A stretch of DNA of 51,970 nt from Chrysophaeum taylorii. Its lineage: Eukaryota > Sar > Pelagophyceae > Pelagomonadales > Pelagomonadaceae. Numbering within the stretch: position 1 is the first letter of the stretch; each line of letters opens with the position of its first letter. Position numbers and translations under genes: made by a program. Shown here one piece after another: positions 1 through 9,287 of the stretch. Under the pieces are notes generated by a model. It was not told where the DNA came from. It saw only the letters and a program-made list of their open reading frames with translations, and did not search any database. The stretch covers positions 1 through 51,970 of the forward strand of contig JAQMWT010000530.1 of assembly GCA_029834535.1 (NCBI GenBank). Direction: 5' to 3'.

Positions 1-123
1 GATCGACAACGATCGACTTCGGCGAATGATGGAGGAATCCATGCGGGCGCATGCTCGAGGGCACGGCCAACCTCTCCGAATGCTACGCGTGTTACGCCCG
101 ACGATGATGACGCTGTATCGGCA

Positions 124-931
124 GTGACCGACGATCAGCCACCGCGAAGTCGACCGGAGCCTACCCCGCACCATCATACTGACCCCGGTTCGGCGCGTCC
201 TCGTGACGAAGAAGAATTACTTCGTGTCAAGAAGGGAGCTGCTGGTATGACACGTATCACGCTTTCGAATCTCACGGGGCAAATTACAAGGACCGTGATG
301 AGGTGGACGCGTGGTGGATGCAATTGCGGCGTATGATGGAAGGCAAGATTGATAAACCCTCAATAGCGATGAATGTGATTGGAGGCGAGTATCAACTCGC
401 CCCTATGGAAGCTTATCGCAAGTGGGAGTTGAACGGCCGCTGATGTGGAAAAAGTACAAGGAAGGCACCATCACATTAAAAGAGTTGCGCCAGCATGATG
501 AGGACTCTCTGGATGCTATGCAAGAGGCGACGAAGCTTCCTTGTCCACCTCGGGCTACGGTTGAGGAGCTTACAAGTGAATGGTTCAATTTACGGCAAGG
601 AATTTGTCATTGAATAAGTATATCGCGCGATGGGTGCAGAAATTCGGCCAGTGGAGAGCAATGTCAGGTCGCGATACTGATCCGGCTGCGTTCCGTTCGC
701 ACTTATTGCTGGTCTCAATTCTGAGCGCTTGCGGACGAGCGTCGAACTTGCTCAGGCCTCACCGCATATGAAAGCATCTACTCACCCTCAACGATGTCAT
801 TCAATTGACCATCCAAATTTCCAAGATTCTGGAAGCCAACCCTACTGCCAACATCGAAGAGGCGATTAAGAAGGAGAAAGGAAAGGAGCACGCACCACGG
901 ATGAGGAGAGAAGCAGCAGCAGAGGCAGCAG
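124..931 (+). pseudogene. gypsy gag remnant, N-terminal part
   Basis: Short open stretches in all three frames (for instance 124-336, 422-613, 580-771) run up to the clear nucleocapsid part at 932. Pieces read as charged, tryptophan-containing, helical sequence typical of a gag capsid region, but no single frame spans it and no diagnostic motif is visible. I assign it to gag only from its position upstream of the Cys/His knuckle in the same orientation. It could equally include the element's 5' untranslated leader. Confidence 0.4.
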
Positions 932-1533
932 TTGCAGCCAGTCCAACGGGTTGGTTATGTTACTGACTCGGGAGTTGGAACCTGGCTACCACAGGGGATA
1001 GATAACCATACGCGTCAAGCAATTACGACGTGCCTCAGTTGCGGCCGGCATGGTAGTTTTAACCACGACAACGGTGTGTGTCCTGTGCCGGACAATCCCT
1101 CGAGGAAGAGGCGTGCTGCTCAGACGTTGACGACTGCGGGTTTTCCAGCAACGCCAGAGGGACAGGAGCAATACCGACGGACGCTTTTAGCTGCAGCAGG
1201 ACAGGCTTCAGTGACTCAGCTAGCGCCGCGCGTTGTGCAACAGCCGCAGGTGGTCTACACAGCAGCACAGGTGCCAGGTGCAGGTCAACAGCAGCTGGTT
1301 GCAGGCACTCAGCAGCGTTTGGTTGCAGGCTCTCAACAACAGGTGGTCCGAAGGCAGCCCGCAGTGCAGCGGACCGCTCAGACCTCGGTGCGCCTGGAGG
1401 ATCTGACTACGGCTCTCAACACGATGAACTTGATTCGTCAGGCACAGCAGACGGCTCCGCCGGGTAGAGGCGACAGTCTCAGAGAGCGAACCCTAGCCAG
1501 CACAATGATGGTGTCGCCGCTCAGTGGCTTGAA
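932..1533 (+). pseudogene. gypsy gag nucleocapsid region with Cys/His knuckle
   Basis: Open frame with a Cys/His cluster near residue 35: CLSC, a histidine eight residues after the second cysteine, then a cysteine five residues further on. This is a variant of the retroviral CCHC knuckle (usual spacing C-x2-C-x4-H-x4-C) with a longer middle spacer. It is followed by a basic stretch and then by a Gln/Val/Ala-rich tail full of QQ repeats, a low-complexity linker common at the end of algal and fungal gag proteins. The frame is good to about position 1480. The sensible continuation (HNDGVAAQWLEVLGED) is then in another frame, so there is a shift between about 1440 and 1500. RNA binding is inferred from the knuckle only. 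Confidence 0.6.
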
Positions 1534-3170
1534 GTGCTTGGCGAAGATCAGGATGACACTAAGCGAGCGGACTACTGCACTGTGCAGTATTCTGAGCTCA
1601 TGGAGGGCAACGTGTATGACGATGACGAGGTTGGGGGCGATGATGATAGCTTCTCTGCAGAAGGCTATTCCCCTGGTGACCCCATGGAACCTCCTTCCTT
1701 TTTGGTCATCACTGAAGATGCATGGGTGGAGGAGCAGGAGCAAAGTACCGAAGTGACTGGAGTTGCATCTAGAGTTCTTTCGGAAGACGAAGATAATCGT
1801 GACGAATTGGGGTATACGATTGTTCGTGTGGGACAAGATACCTTGGTTGCCATGGATATAGTGCCACCGAGGAACGACTGTGCCGAGCGTTATGTTGCTC
1901 ACCCTTCCATCTCTTCGGATTTCGAGAATTTCTGCCCTCAGACTGCGTTGAATATCACTCAGGATCCCGACCATCGTGAAAATAAAGCCGTAAGGTACGA
2001 TGGCACGAGATCCGCCTCTTTGACGTATGTGCCTGTGGCTATCTCTTCGCAAGATGGTTCGAAATATTCCATCATCGCTGCCGGTTTGGATGGCATGGCT
2101 GATTCCCCCTACATCGATCACCGCTTGTATCGCAAACTTGATCGTGACGGCAAAATCATCTATCGTCAGCCACTCCCTACTATTCGTACTCTAAATGGAT
2201 CAGGAGGTTCGGGAGCTGCTATTCGAGAATGGGTCATTCTCCGGATCTCCTTGGTGCCGACGACATCCATGCTGCTCATGTTCTTCGTTGGTCAAACGAA
2301 TGGGCAGTTACTATTAGGAGCACGAGAATTACGACTCTTGGGTACGATTTTGGATTATGCGACAGAGCTCATCTTTCGGCGTTCTGAAGTGACCATTGGA
2401 GTTCTCAAGAATCGGACTTCCGCCTCGCCACAAGACCAGCATGGAATTGTCCTTTACAATGATGCATTCGATGCGACTCCGCAGGTAGTGCAGATGTTCC
2501 CGACAGCTAAGCTTGCTGTGCAATACGGAAATATCCAAACTTGGACGCCAGTTGGTAAACCGTGGAGTTATGACAGTCTATTGCGTTCTATTCGTATCAG
2601 AGCGAATCACCATCACATTCCTCCCGGTGATCAGACTGCTGGAAAAGCTGAAGACCAACTTGAATGCCCTGCAGACGAGGAAGATATCATCCCTCATTTC
2701 GCGTACGTGACGAGTACTCGATTTCTTCTTCCAAACCAACCGTACTTCTTGGAGATGGAGTGCGATGTGCCGCTGGAAAAGAGTCACGTATTCCGACCTT
2801 ATCGGTCACTCCTCAAAGATCTCCGCCTTGTACCTGGTTCCTATTCATCGTATTGTGCTGATGAGCCCAACGAAGTTCATGTGGCTGTGGAGCACATTGG
2901 TGACGAACCCATTGGTATCGACCCCGAAGTCCCGGTGGTCGAAGGCGAGATCATGCCGCATGAAGGATGTGTCAACATGCAGCTAGAAGCCACTGATGAC
3001 GTGTGTCATGCCACTCTTACGGCTGCTGTTGACGACGATGAAGTCGAGGAGGATGTCTTGAGTGACAGACCTCCTCCTCAGCCACCTCCAGATGAAGAAG
3101 TGAAAAAAACACCAGAAATGGAGATGGAGGCGACTGTTAAGGAGCTGCTATCTAAGCACGCCTCCTTGGT
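1534..3170 (+). pseudogene. gypsy protease-like region
   Basis: A long open frame upstream of the methyltransferase. Near 2083-2127 it reads GLDGMADSPYIDHRLY. This sits where a retropepsin active site (D-S/T-G-A then hydrophobic) is expected, about 75 residues before an LLGARELRLL segment (about 2308) that matches the family's C-terminal ILGxDxL signature. The catalytic triplet is altered to D-G-M rather than DSG/DTG, so the enzyme may be dead, or this lineage may use a divergent site. The rest of the frame is acidic and proline-rich near 3050-3110 and leads without a stop into methyltransferase motif I. The protease identity rests on position and two motifs. Confidence 0.55.
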
Positions 3171-3179
3171 TTGGATACC

Positions 3180-4130
3180 CATCACCTACACCTTTGTCGT
3201 CGTCTACTTTGCTGGCGCTGGAGGATCAACGTTGGGTATCCGGCGATGCAATGAGCTATATGGCAGTTCATTTCGCATTGTCCTGGCTTTGGATGCTTGT
3301 CCTCAAGCCCGAGCCACCTTTGAACTCAATTTTCCGAAGATTCCCTATGTTTTGCATGAGTTGGGGAAATCTCATCGTCGTACATACGACTTGGTGTTGT
3401 CGTATTTACACTCAGATTTTGGAAGCACTCTTATTTTCACGCCAGTCCGCCGTGTATCTATGGATCGACTGCCAATTTGCACTACAGGGACGCACGCAAG
3501 GGCGCTACTATTACTTCTTGGGTCCTGCGTCATTTCCGCAACGCACCTTATGTGATTGGACGATGGACGCTCGAGCAGGAACCATCAGTGATCCCTTTTG
3601 TGCATCACCAATTTTATGTGCCGCGTATTGTTGATTTCTATAGTATCACGCCAGAGCTGCTGTGCTCGCGCACGCGCTACTTACTTGCAATGTTCGCTTG
3701 GAACTGCCGTTATTATCGCGTGTACCACCGAATTTACGGGACCGTTTTGGCCCAGCGTTGGGATTTACAGGTGGTCACCCGCTCATTATAGTGAACAGTT
3801 TCTCATCTACGCGCCCGGCTATCGGCCCTGCCTTCACGGTGACGCGCAATAAGCTCCGCTTAGGACCTCATTTCTCGAACACCCGTCCACTCACGTTGCA
3901 GATGCACCAGGAAATTATGACCGTTCCTGCTACGTGGCAATGGGGTGCGACAGTTTTCGAGACAGTAGCTATGAAGATGCTTGGCAGTATGGTGCCACCC
4001 GCGACTATGACGCGGATTGCGCTAGCAGTGCACAATTCGTTTGACCCTTCACTTCGAAATTTGGGTAAGTTGCGGAATATTGCGACGACTACGCTAGCCC
4101 AACCTGATCACCATATTCTACGGTTTTCAC
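3180..4130 (+). pseudogene. C5-cytosine DNA methyltransferase domain inside the gypsy polyprotein
   Basis: This segment lies between protease and RT and carries the ordered motifs of a DNA (cytosine-5) methyltransferase, which transfers a methyl group from S-adenosylmethionine to cytosine. Motif I (FAGAGG, 3208-3225) is followed by a motif II-like acidic residue in LALDACPQA. Motif IV ASPPC, with the catalytic cysteine at 3453-3455, is in a second frame. Motif VI appears as LEQEPSV (usual ENV altered), and motif VIII as SRTRYLL. A third frame then gives RPAIGPAFTV, RPLTLQMHQE and motif X LGSMVPP (ending about 4010). Two frameshifts (about 3360-3430 and 3690-3705) break it, so this copy is a pseudogene. 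All motifs are in the right order and spacing, which makes chance unlikely. Retrotransposon-borne DNMTs are known from dinoflagellates and the charophyte Klebsormidium. A role in methylating its own DNA copies would be inference. Confidence 0.85.
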
Positions 4131-4178
4131 CTTTTGCTGTAGAGTCGCGCATTCCAACGCTCGACCCTGCCACTCGAA

Positions 4179-6053
4179 GTGTATCATGGATTGCGCCCGA
4201 TGAACTCTATTCTCCTGCGAGTCCTGCACCATCAGCTGCTGCCACCACCACCCCGCCACCACCTTCGGTTACATCGCCTGGGACGGCTTCATCTTTGCAG
4301 GGGCACCGTCGCCACTGCTGTTATGCAGAGCAACCAAGTTGATAACCAGCCCTCCGCAACTGCTGAAGAAGAAGGCACCGCGAAAGAGCGACCAGCGTAT
4401 TTCAATACGTACGACGTTCCGTGGGCGGACGCGCCTCACGACGAACATGGTCAACCTTCACCGGTGATGCCTCCTCATTTAGCGGATCAGGAGAGCATGC
4501 AGGTCATCCCTCCGACCGTCGCGCAGGTCGAAGAGGTGATGACTGAATTGGGTATTACAGAGCATCCTGCTTTAGATGATGACGAGAAGCTGATGATGAA
4601 GCATTTAATCTCGTATTCGTGGGCATTTTTCGATGATGTGATGAGACCTGTTGATTCACCTGAAGTGACGCTCCGGTTCAAAGAAGAGAACCCGACTCCC
4701 GTCAAACTCTCGCCATATCGGTTGTCGAAAGAAAAGATTGAATGTTTGCGGATGCAGATTGAAGCATGGACCCGAGACGGAGTTATTCGTCCCGCGAATT
4801 CTCCATGGGGTTTCCCTATTTTGATGTTGCCTAAGAAAGGTGCTGAGCCTGGCACTTCCAATGCTTACAGAGCAGCTGTCGACCTACGGCGCCTCAATGC
4901 ATTGCTCAAGGATGATAGCTGGCCGAGTGTGAGCATGGCTGACGCGTTGATGTTTCTCATTGACAAGTTTTGTCGTTCCAGTTTGGATATTCGTTGGGGC
5001 TATCACAATTTACGATTGTCGCTGGATGCACAAGATGTGGTCACCTTCACTAGTCCTCTGGGAGCGTACAGCTACATGCGTCTACCTTTGGGAGTCAAAC
5101 CAGCCGGAAGTTTGTTTTGCAAGCAGTTGAACACCGACTTGTCGCAATGGCTATATCGTGATCTCGTGGCATATATCGACGATATTCTCGCCGGTCACGC
5201 AGATACAAAGAATCACTTGCAGTGCCTTGTGCAAGTTATTCCCCATCTCGCCTTGAAGGGGTACAGCGCCAAGATCAAGAAGATTCATTTTATGCAAGAA
5301 GTCATTGAGTTTTTGGGTCATCTATCTACCCCGAACGGACTTCTTCCATCACCAAGATCTTTAGAAGCCATCAGACACATGCCAATTCCTGGCACTTTGT
5401 CGGATGCTGACCCTAAAGTGCGATCTGTCCTTGGAATGGGGAGCTTTTGCCGGCGTTATGTGAGGAATTTTGCGAAAGTTGCAGAGCCATTAAGACAACT
5501 GACGTTGCCGGACGTGAAATTCAAGTGGACGAAAGAGTGTCAGGGAGCTTGGGATGCCATCATCGAGGCTATTGTCACGTCGAAGGGCGTCTACCATCCT
5601 GATTACTCGTTGCCTTTTTACATTCGAACTGATGCTTCCGCGCATGGGTTGGGTGCTTACCTATTTCAAAAAGTACCAGTCGTTGACGACGATGGAAGAG
5701 AAAGAATCGAAGAGAGAGTTATCGAGTACTGGAGTCGAACCGTGCCTAAGTCGATGAGGAAGTATGATCCTCGGCGCTTGGAACTCCTCGCAGTACTCTC
5801 TGCTCTCGAAAATTTCCGATTTTATATCGAAGGTCATCAGACGAAGTTAGAGACGGATCATCGTAATTTAACGTTTCTGCGGGATTCGAATCATACGTCT
5901 GGACAGTTAGCACGATGGGCTATGCGGCTTGCTGCGTTCGACCGGGAGCTCGGATACAAACCTGGAAGCTCCCCTGGCATGCGTATTCCGGATTGTCTGT
6001 CGCGCAACCCTATCGACAAATTGATCGAGAAAGATGAAGAAGGGAACCGATAA
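4179..6053 (+). CDS. gypsy reverse transcriptase and RNase H
   Basis: The best-preserved part of the element, open for over 600 codons. The meaningful part starts near 4320; the earlier residues are frame read-through. RT hallmarks in order: PYRLSKEKIE thumb-proximal helix, VDLRRLNALLKDD, SSLDIRWGYHNLRL (motif A aspartate), FTSPLGAYSYMRLPLGVKPA (motif B region), and the catalytic YIDD at 5172-5183, then FLGHLS and FCRRYVRNFAKVAEPL in the connection domain. RNase H follows with FYIRTDASAHGLGA, then LELLAVLSALENFRFYIEG, TDHRNLTFL and a closing DCLSRNP. All read as catalytically competent. Its job would be to copy element RNA into cDNA and degrade the RNA strand in virus-like particles. It can only be translated from a frame different from gag/protease in this copy. 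Confidence 0.9.
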   Translation: MYHGLRPMNSILLRVLHHQLLPPPPRHHLRLHRLGRLHLCRGTVATAVMQSNQVDNQPSATAEEEGTAKERPAYFNTYDVPWADAPHDEHGQPSPVMPPHLADQESMQVIPPTVAQVEEVMTELGITEHPALDDDEKLMMKHLISYSWAFFDDVMRPVDSPEVTLRFKEENPTPVKLSPYRLSKEKIECLRMQIEAWTRDGVIRPANSPWGFPILMLPKKGAEPGTSNAYRAAVDLRRLNALLKDDSWPSVSMADALMFLIDKFCRSSLDIRWGYHNLRLSLDAQDVVTFTSPLGAYSYMRLPLGVKPAGSLFCKQLNTDLSQWLYRDLVAYIDDILAGHADTKNHLQCLVQVIPHLALKGYSAKIKKIHFMQEVIEFLGHLSTPNGLLPSPRSLEAIRHMPIPGTLSDADPKVRSVLGMGSFCRRYVRNFAKVAEPLRQLTLPDVKFKWTKECQGAWDAIIEAIVTSKGVYHPDYSLPFYIRTDASAHGLGAYLFQKVPVVDDDGRERIEERVIEYWSRTVPKSMRKYDPRRLELLAVLSALENFRFYIEGHQTKLETDHRNLTFLRDSNHTSGQLARWAMRLAAFDRELGYKPGSSPGMRIPDCLSRNPIDKLIEKDEEGNR

Positions 6054-6064
6054 ATGAAGCTTTT

Positions 6065-6328
6065 TTGATTTTACAAGAAATCCCCACCGATGTCCCTGGC
6101 ACCGCTTGCTTCACCTTCTCTTCGGTGACGATGCCTATGCTGACGGACAGCGGACCCACCGCAACTATGGTAGCAGTTAGTACGCGACAGAACGTACAAC
6201 CGCCTCAATTCTCGTCTGAGCCAGTTGAATCCGTCGAACGTCTCCCTTTTTCGGATCAAGCGGAGGATGAGATCACTCTCGATGAGATAGCGAAAGAACA
6301 AGCTGACGGATTACTACTCGGACGTTGA
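6065..6328 (+). pseudogene. gypsy integrase N-terminal stub
   Basis: An 87-codon frame directly after RNase H. Its C-terminal residues ITLDEIAKEQADGLLLGR resemble the helix that opens gypsy integrases (pattern T-x-E-E-I-x-x-x-Q-x-x-D) just ahead of the HHCC zinc domain. The zinc domain and DDE core are absent: sequence after about 6330 belongs to something else. This copy therefore lost its integrase and 3' LTR, through a deletion or rearrangement joining it to the antisense fragment that follows. Confidence 0.5.
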
Positions 6329-6419
6329 GCGGATTTTTGTGCGTCTCAAGACAAAAAGCGAGCCCAGGAGACCACCCACAGTCTCCGAAAAGAGGCAGAA
6401 AGAAGGCCGGAGAGACCAA

Positions 6420-6968
6420 CCATATTCTCTGAGACCAACCATAGTCTCTGGCGAGGCAAAAGCTGTGCCGTGTAAGTCCGTCACCGGTCAAAATGCAAGT
6501 CGAACAGTAGCCGGCAAATTTTGCTGCTCGACGAGAAGTTTTGGTGTTCGAGATAGCCGTTGATACCCGAGAGAAACCGCACCATGGAAACTAGAGGAGA
6601 CTGACGTTTGTTCTGCGACAGCTTCTGCTGGAGAACGACGCTTAAGACCAGAAGACAAAGATCCGGACGGAGGTAGCTTCAAACGCCTACGACCAAACAT
6701 GGAGGGCTGTGAACCCTGTGTGACTGATTTTCGCCCGGATGAAATCGATGTCCTCGTCACAAACTTCGATCTCCACAGCAACAAAGTTCCTGCTGATGTA
6801 GCTGAACGAGTTTATCGTACCATTCGTGAGCGTGACCTTCGTCACCCTTGAAGTCGAGGACGACTTCATCTCAAGTAGGGGGCTCCTGTGGCAGTAACGC
6901 CCATTTCCCCCACTTGCCTGCCTGCCACCTGACTTACCCTGATTGTTGCCCTGGTATTGACCTTGCAT
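6420..6968 (-). pseudogene. possible gag/protease scrap of another LTR element
   Basis: Read on the minus strand from 6968 there is a Gln/Gly/Asn-rich stretch, then NGRYCHRSPLLEM and a hydrophobic segment with NGTINSFSYISRNFVAVEI, which loosely resembles the D-S-G-A-x-x-x-(F/Y)-I strand of a retropepsin with the active-site aspartate lost. The frame shifts around 6750. A run of nine G residues at 6966 abuts its start. The assignment is tentative because no catalytic motif survives; what is clear is that it is not a continuation of the plus-strand gypsy element. Confidence 0.25.
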
Positions 6969-7109
6969 TTATGGGGGGGGGGTCATCTCGACACCTTCAC
7001 CTGCGCTTCCACTGGACCCAATGTACCGGGCATTTGTATTGCTTTCTTGCTGTCTTCTTGATATTACCCTCTTTTTATTGTCCGATTTCGTGATGGCGTG
7101 AGGTATTAC

Positions 7110-7480
7110 TTTATTTATGTCCCTGATCGCCGACTGCGGTTGCGATGGAGGACGGTGCCTCATGAATCCTGAGCCTTGCGAGGGCATCCGCCCTCCCGGC
7201 GTAGGTTGGCACCTATTCGCCTCCCGGGCGGGCCGGTTGGCAGCCGGAACGTTCGCAGTGGGACGGGGTATGGCCGGGGGGCGAAGACGGAAGGTTATCG
7301 ACGAGTTGGTTGTCAGTCACATCGCGGTCTCCTCGTCGCATTGCGACAAGCTTGATGGTCACTTTCCGCCGACCGACCTTTCGGCGCTCCTCGTCTACAG
7401 GCCCGTGATTCCGGACTGGCTCCTGTCGGTCCGGCCTGGCTCCCATGCTCGGGAGAGGTCTGAAGTTAGTTAGTTAGTTA
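7110..7480 (+). mobile_element. SINE-like element, copy 1 (full length, (TTAG)n tail)
   Basis: The repeat starts at the conserved CCCTGATCGCCGAC (7121), runs about 345 bp and ends in AAG plus four TTAG units. It is bounded by a perfect 12-bp direct repeat, GTGAGGTATTAC, at 7098-7109 and 7481-7492: the target-site duplication. Eleven extra bases lie between the left duplication and the conserved start. Five further copies occur in this window with the same 3' end. The 77-90 codon ORFs inside it (both strands) are by-products of a GC-rich sequence. No convincing A and B boxes for RNA polymerase III are visible, so SINE here means short, non-coding, and with non-LTR-type ends. Confidence 0.85.
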
Positions 7481-7654
7481 GTGAGGTATTACGCTGATAT
7501 CGGGCGTGTGGTGGTTTCACTCGCGGTTCATGTAGGGAGAAGGGGTTGTTGAGGCCCCCGGTCCGGCCAGGAGGGGCGGGTATCTGAGAAAACAACTACA
7601 CTCCAACTGCCTTGAACTGCTTTACCAACTCAACAAGTGCGAACAATTTGTTCA

Positions 7655-7887
7655 CCGGAACGTTCGCAGTGGGACGGGGTATGGCCGGGGGGCGCAGACG
7701 GAAGGTTATCGACGAGTTGGTTGTCAGTCACATCGCGGTCTCCTCGTCGCATGGCGGCAAGCTTGATGATCACTCTCCGCCGACCCACCTTTCGGCGCCC
7801 CTCGTCTACAGGCCCGTGATTCCGGACTGGCTCCTGTCGGTCCGGCCTGGCTCCCATGCTCGGGAGAGGTCTGAAGTTAGTTAGTTA
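7655..7887 (+). mobile_element. SINE-like element, copy 2 (5'-truncated)
   Basis: The same family as copy 1, but beginning internally at CCGGAACGTTCGCAG, so about 130 bp of the 5' end is missing, while the 3' end and a short TTAG tail are retained. Differing 5' breakpoints with a fixed 3' end are the usual result of target-primed reverse transcription. I find no convincing target duplication. The 165 bp between copies 1 and 2 (7493-7654) has no recognisable gene. Confidence 0.8.
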
Positions 7888-7960
7888 TTTCATTCTTCGA
7901 ATCTACCAGTTTATACATGAGTTCTACTCTGGCTCCTTCTGCTCCTGCTCCTTCCAGAAT

Positions 7961-8848
7961 TTAGGGGGCCGTGTTGGTAGATTCCTGTTCCGGTACCTTC
8001 GGACTCTGTGTCCGGTACCATTTGCTTGTACCGGAACAAGCCATTACATACCCCATACCTGCTACAATCATGTTGCACTGACAAGTTGTACCAAAAATCA
8101 GCACCTCATTTTTGCCCCACTTTGGTTTTTTGGCCCAGGTCTTATTAGGGCCGGCGCGGCAGGGCTTTGGTAAAAAAAAAAAAGTTAGAAAAGGGAGGGG
8201 GGGGGGATTACGACGATTACCCTCTCGTTCCCGCTGACATTGCCAGATCGCAGCCTCGTCTCCAGCTCGTTTAGCTTCCCTGTGACTCTCGCGGCATACG
8301 GCGTGGCGCAGACGATCACTCTCGCGTTCGTCCTCGAGCGCGCGCATCGCGTCCTCGTCGCCGGCGTGCGCTTCTTCTAAACGTTTGTCGCGCCTTGCGA
8401 CGTGGCGCAGACGATCAACCTCGCGTTCGTCCTCGAGCGCGCGCATCGCGTCCTCGTCGCCGGCGTGCGCTTCTTCTAGACGGTCATCACGCCGCTCTGC
8501 AATTGCAATGCGCTTAGCCTCGCGTTGACGTTCAAGCAGCATCGCCGCATCCTCGTCGCCGGCGGCAAGAGCTTCACGACGAGCGGCCCGCAATCGCCCC
8601 ATCTTGTCGCGACGGACCGCACGTTCGCGCTCGAGACAGCGATCGTCTCGAATACGCCACAAGCGCTTCCGCGCATCAACAGCGCGCTTGTACACTTTCT
8701 CTTCGCCATTCCACTCCTGGGCAAGGACACTCGAGTACCAGTTCCTTTTCAAAGGAACTTGCGCCTCTTCCGTTTTCCCGCGTAAATCCGGCGGCGGGAA
8801 TCTCTCCGCGGAATGCACGAAATCCGGCCTTCCCCGCACCATGATCAA
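7961..8848 (-). CDS. hypothetical highly charged coiled-coil protein with 33-residue repeats
   Basis: The first two thirds of this minus-strand frame is strongly biased to Arg, Glu, Asp and Ala and contains a 33-residue unit (RLEEAHAGDEDAMRALEDER core) repeated almost exactly twice (DNA period 99 bp, about 8303-8500), with looser copies on either side. It would form a long charged helix. The last third runs through a C-run and an A/T-run and a hydrophobic stretch (LPFLTFFFLP) and is probably not translated as shown, so the true stop is uncertain. I do not recognise the family. It is flanked by repeats and could be a host gene fragment captured among transposons or part of an unidentified element. 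Confidence 0.4.
   Translation of the reverse strand: MIMVRGRPDFVHSAERFPPPDLRGKTEEAQVPLKRNWYSSVLAQEWNGEEKVYKRAVDARKRLWRIRDDRCLERERAVRRDKMGRLRAARREALAAGDEDAAMLLERQREAKRIAIAERRDDRLEEAHAGDEDAMRALEDEREVDRLRHVARRDKRLEEAHAGDEDAMRALEDERESDRLRHAVCRESHREAKRAGDEAAIWQCQREREGNRRNPPPLPFLTFFFLPKPCRAGPNKTWAKKPKWGKNEVLIFGTTCQCNMIVAGMGYVMACSGTSKWYRTQSPKVPEQESTNTAP
7986..8038. repeat. 11-bp inverted repeat around nested GGTACC sites
   Basis: TGTTCCGGTAC (7986-7996) and its exact complement GTACCGGAACA (8028-8038) bracket a further pair of GGTACC/CCGG motifs. It can fold into a short stem-loop. It may be the end of an unrecognised small element; nothing else supports that. Confidence 0.4.
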
Positions 8849-9049
8849 GAAGATGATGACGCGGCTTACCGCGAGAAAAAAACGGAAGACGCCCTAAGCA
8901 GTCTTGCGTCCTATAGGTAACTTCTCTTTCTAGCAAGACACTTACGGCTTATCTTTTTTCTTTATCTTCTTTCTTTCCTGGTTTGGAAGCAGTCTCGCGT
9001 CCTAATTTCTCTTTCTAGCGCGTAAAAAGAAAATACGGAAGAGTGACAG

Positions 9050-9076
9050 GACAGACAGACAGACAGACAGACAGAC
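9050..9076. repeat. (GACA)n microsatellite
   Basis: A run of about six to seven GACA units on the plus strand. It is the complement of the (TGTC)n tracts that flank LINE-B copies elsewhere in the window, but no LINE-B sequence adjoins it here. Upstream, 8897-8935 and 8990-9022 form an imperfect direct repeat (AGCAGTCT-CGTCCTA ... TTCTCTTTCTAGC). Confidence 0.7.
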
Positions 9077-9122
9077 GTGAAGCTCATTGAACTTCCCGTT
9101 TTTTGCGATCCGTTTAGTATGC

Positions 9123-9224
9123 AGTGTACTGATATACTGAGCTAGCGACGACGGTTTCGCGCACGCATTAATCACCCGAAGAGCTTTGGCAAACGCCCTC
9201 TCTTCGAGAGGGCTAGTTTTTCAA
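9123..9224 (+). repeat. dispersed repeat R1, copy a
   Basis: About 100 bp whose reverse complement recurs at 24998-25080, sharing TGTACTGATATA, GCGACGACGG, CGCGCACGCATTAATC, ACCCGAAGAG and TTTCAACCAAAGGA. This copy has about 30 extra bases (around CCCTCTCTTCGAGAGGG, itself a small hairpin). Both copies sit close to TGTC tracts. The type of element is unknown. Confidence 0.6.
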
Positions 9225-9251
9225 CCAAAGGATTAAGACTATCCTTATCCT

Positions 9252-9287
9252 TGATTGGGACTAGGTGAACTTACTGGCCTGCACTTG
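9252..9287 (+). mobile_element. Helitron-type 3' terminus, isolated
   Basis: Only the last 36 bp of the family seen at 12874-16839 and 28688-29647, ending in GGCCTGCACTTG followed by T. It confirms that CACTTG is a real shared terminus because the sequence after it differs from the other copies. Confidence 0.6.

Larger units (their letters stand above)
1..6330 (+). mobile_element. Ty3/gypsy retrotransposon carrying a DNA methyltransferase domain (5' end outside window)
   Basis: Reading left to right on the plus strand I see gag remnants with a Cys/His knuckle, a retropepsin-like region, a C5-cytosine methyltransferase domain, reverse transcriptase, RNase H and the first residues of an integrase. 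This order (protease, RT, RNase H, integrase) is that of Ty3/gypsy; copia places integrase before RT. The element stops abruptly near 6330, just inside integrase, and its 5' LTR is not visible, so both ends are missing or off-window. At least four reading-frame changes (about 1480, 3400, 3700 and 4320) separate the domains, so this copy cannot make a full polyprotein. One or two of these could be programmed shifts, but several are surely decay. Confidence 0.85.

Noticed and set aside
1438..2121. 227-codon minus-strand ORF
   Set aside because: Antisense to the gypsy gag/protease frame; no domain.
7117..7473. Conserved small protein encoded by the SINE-like element (77-118 codons)
   Set aside because: Equivalent ORFs occur on both strands in each copy, the 5' truncation differs between copies, and conservation is simply that of young repeats.
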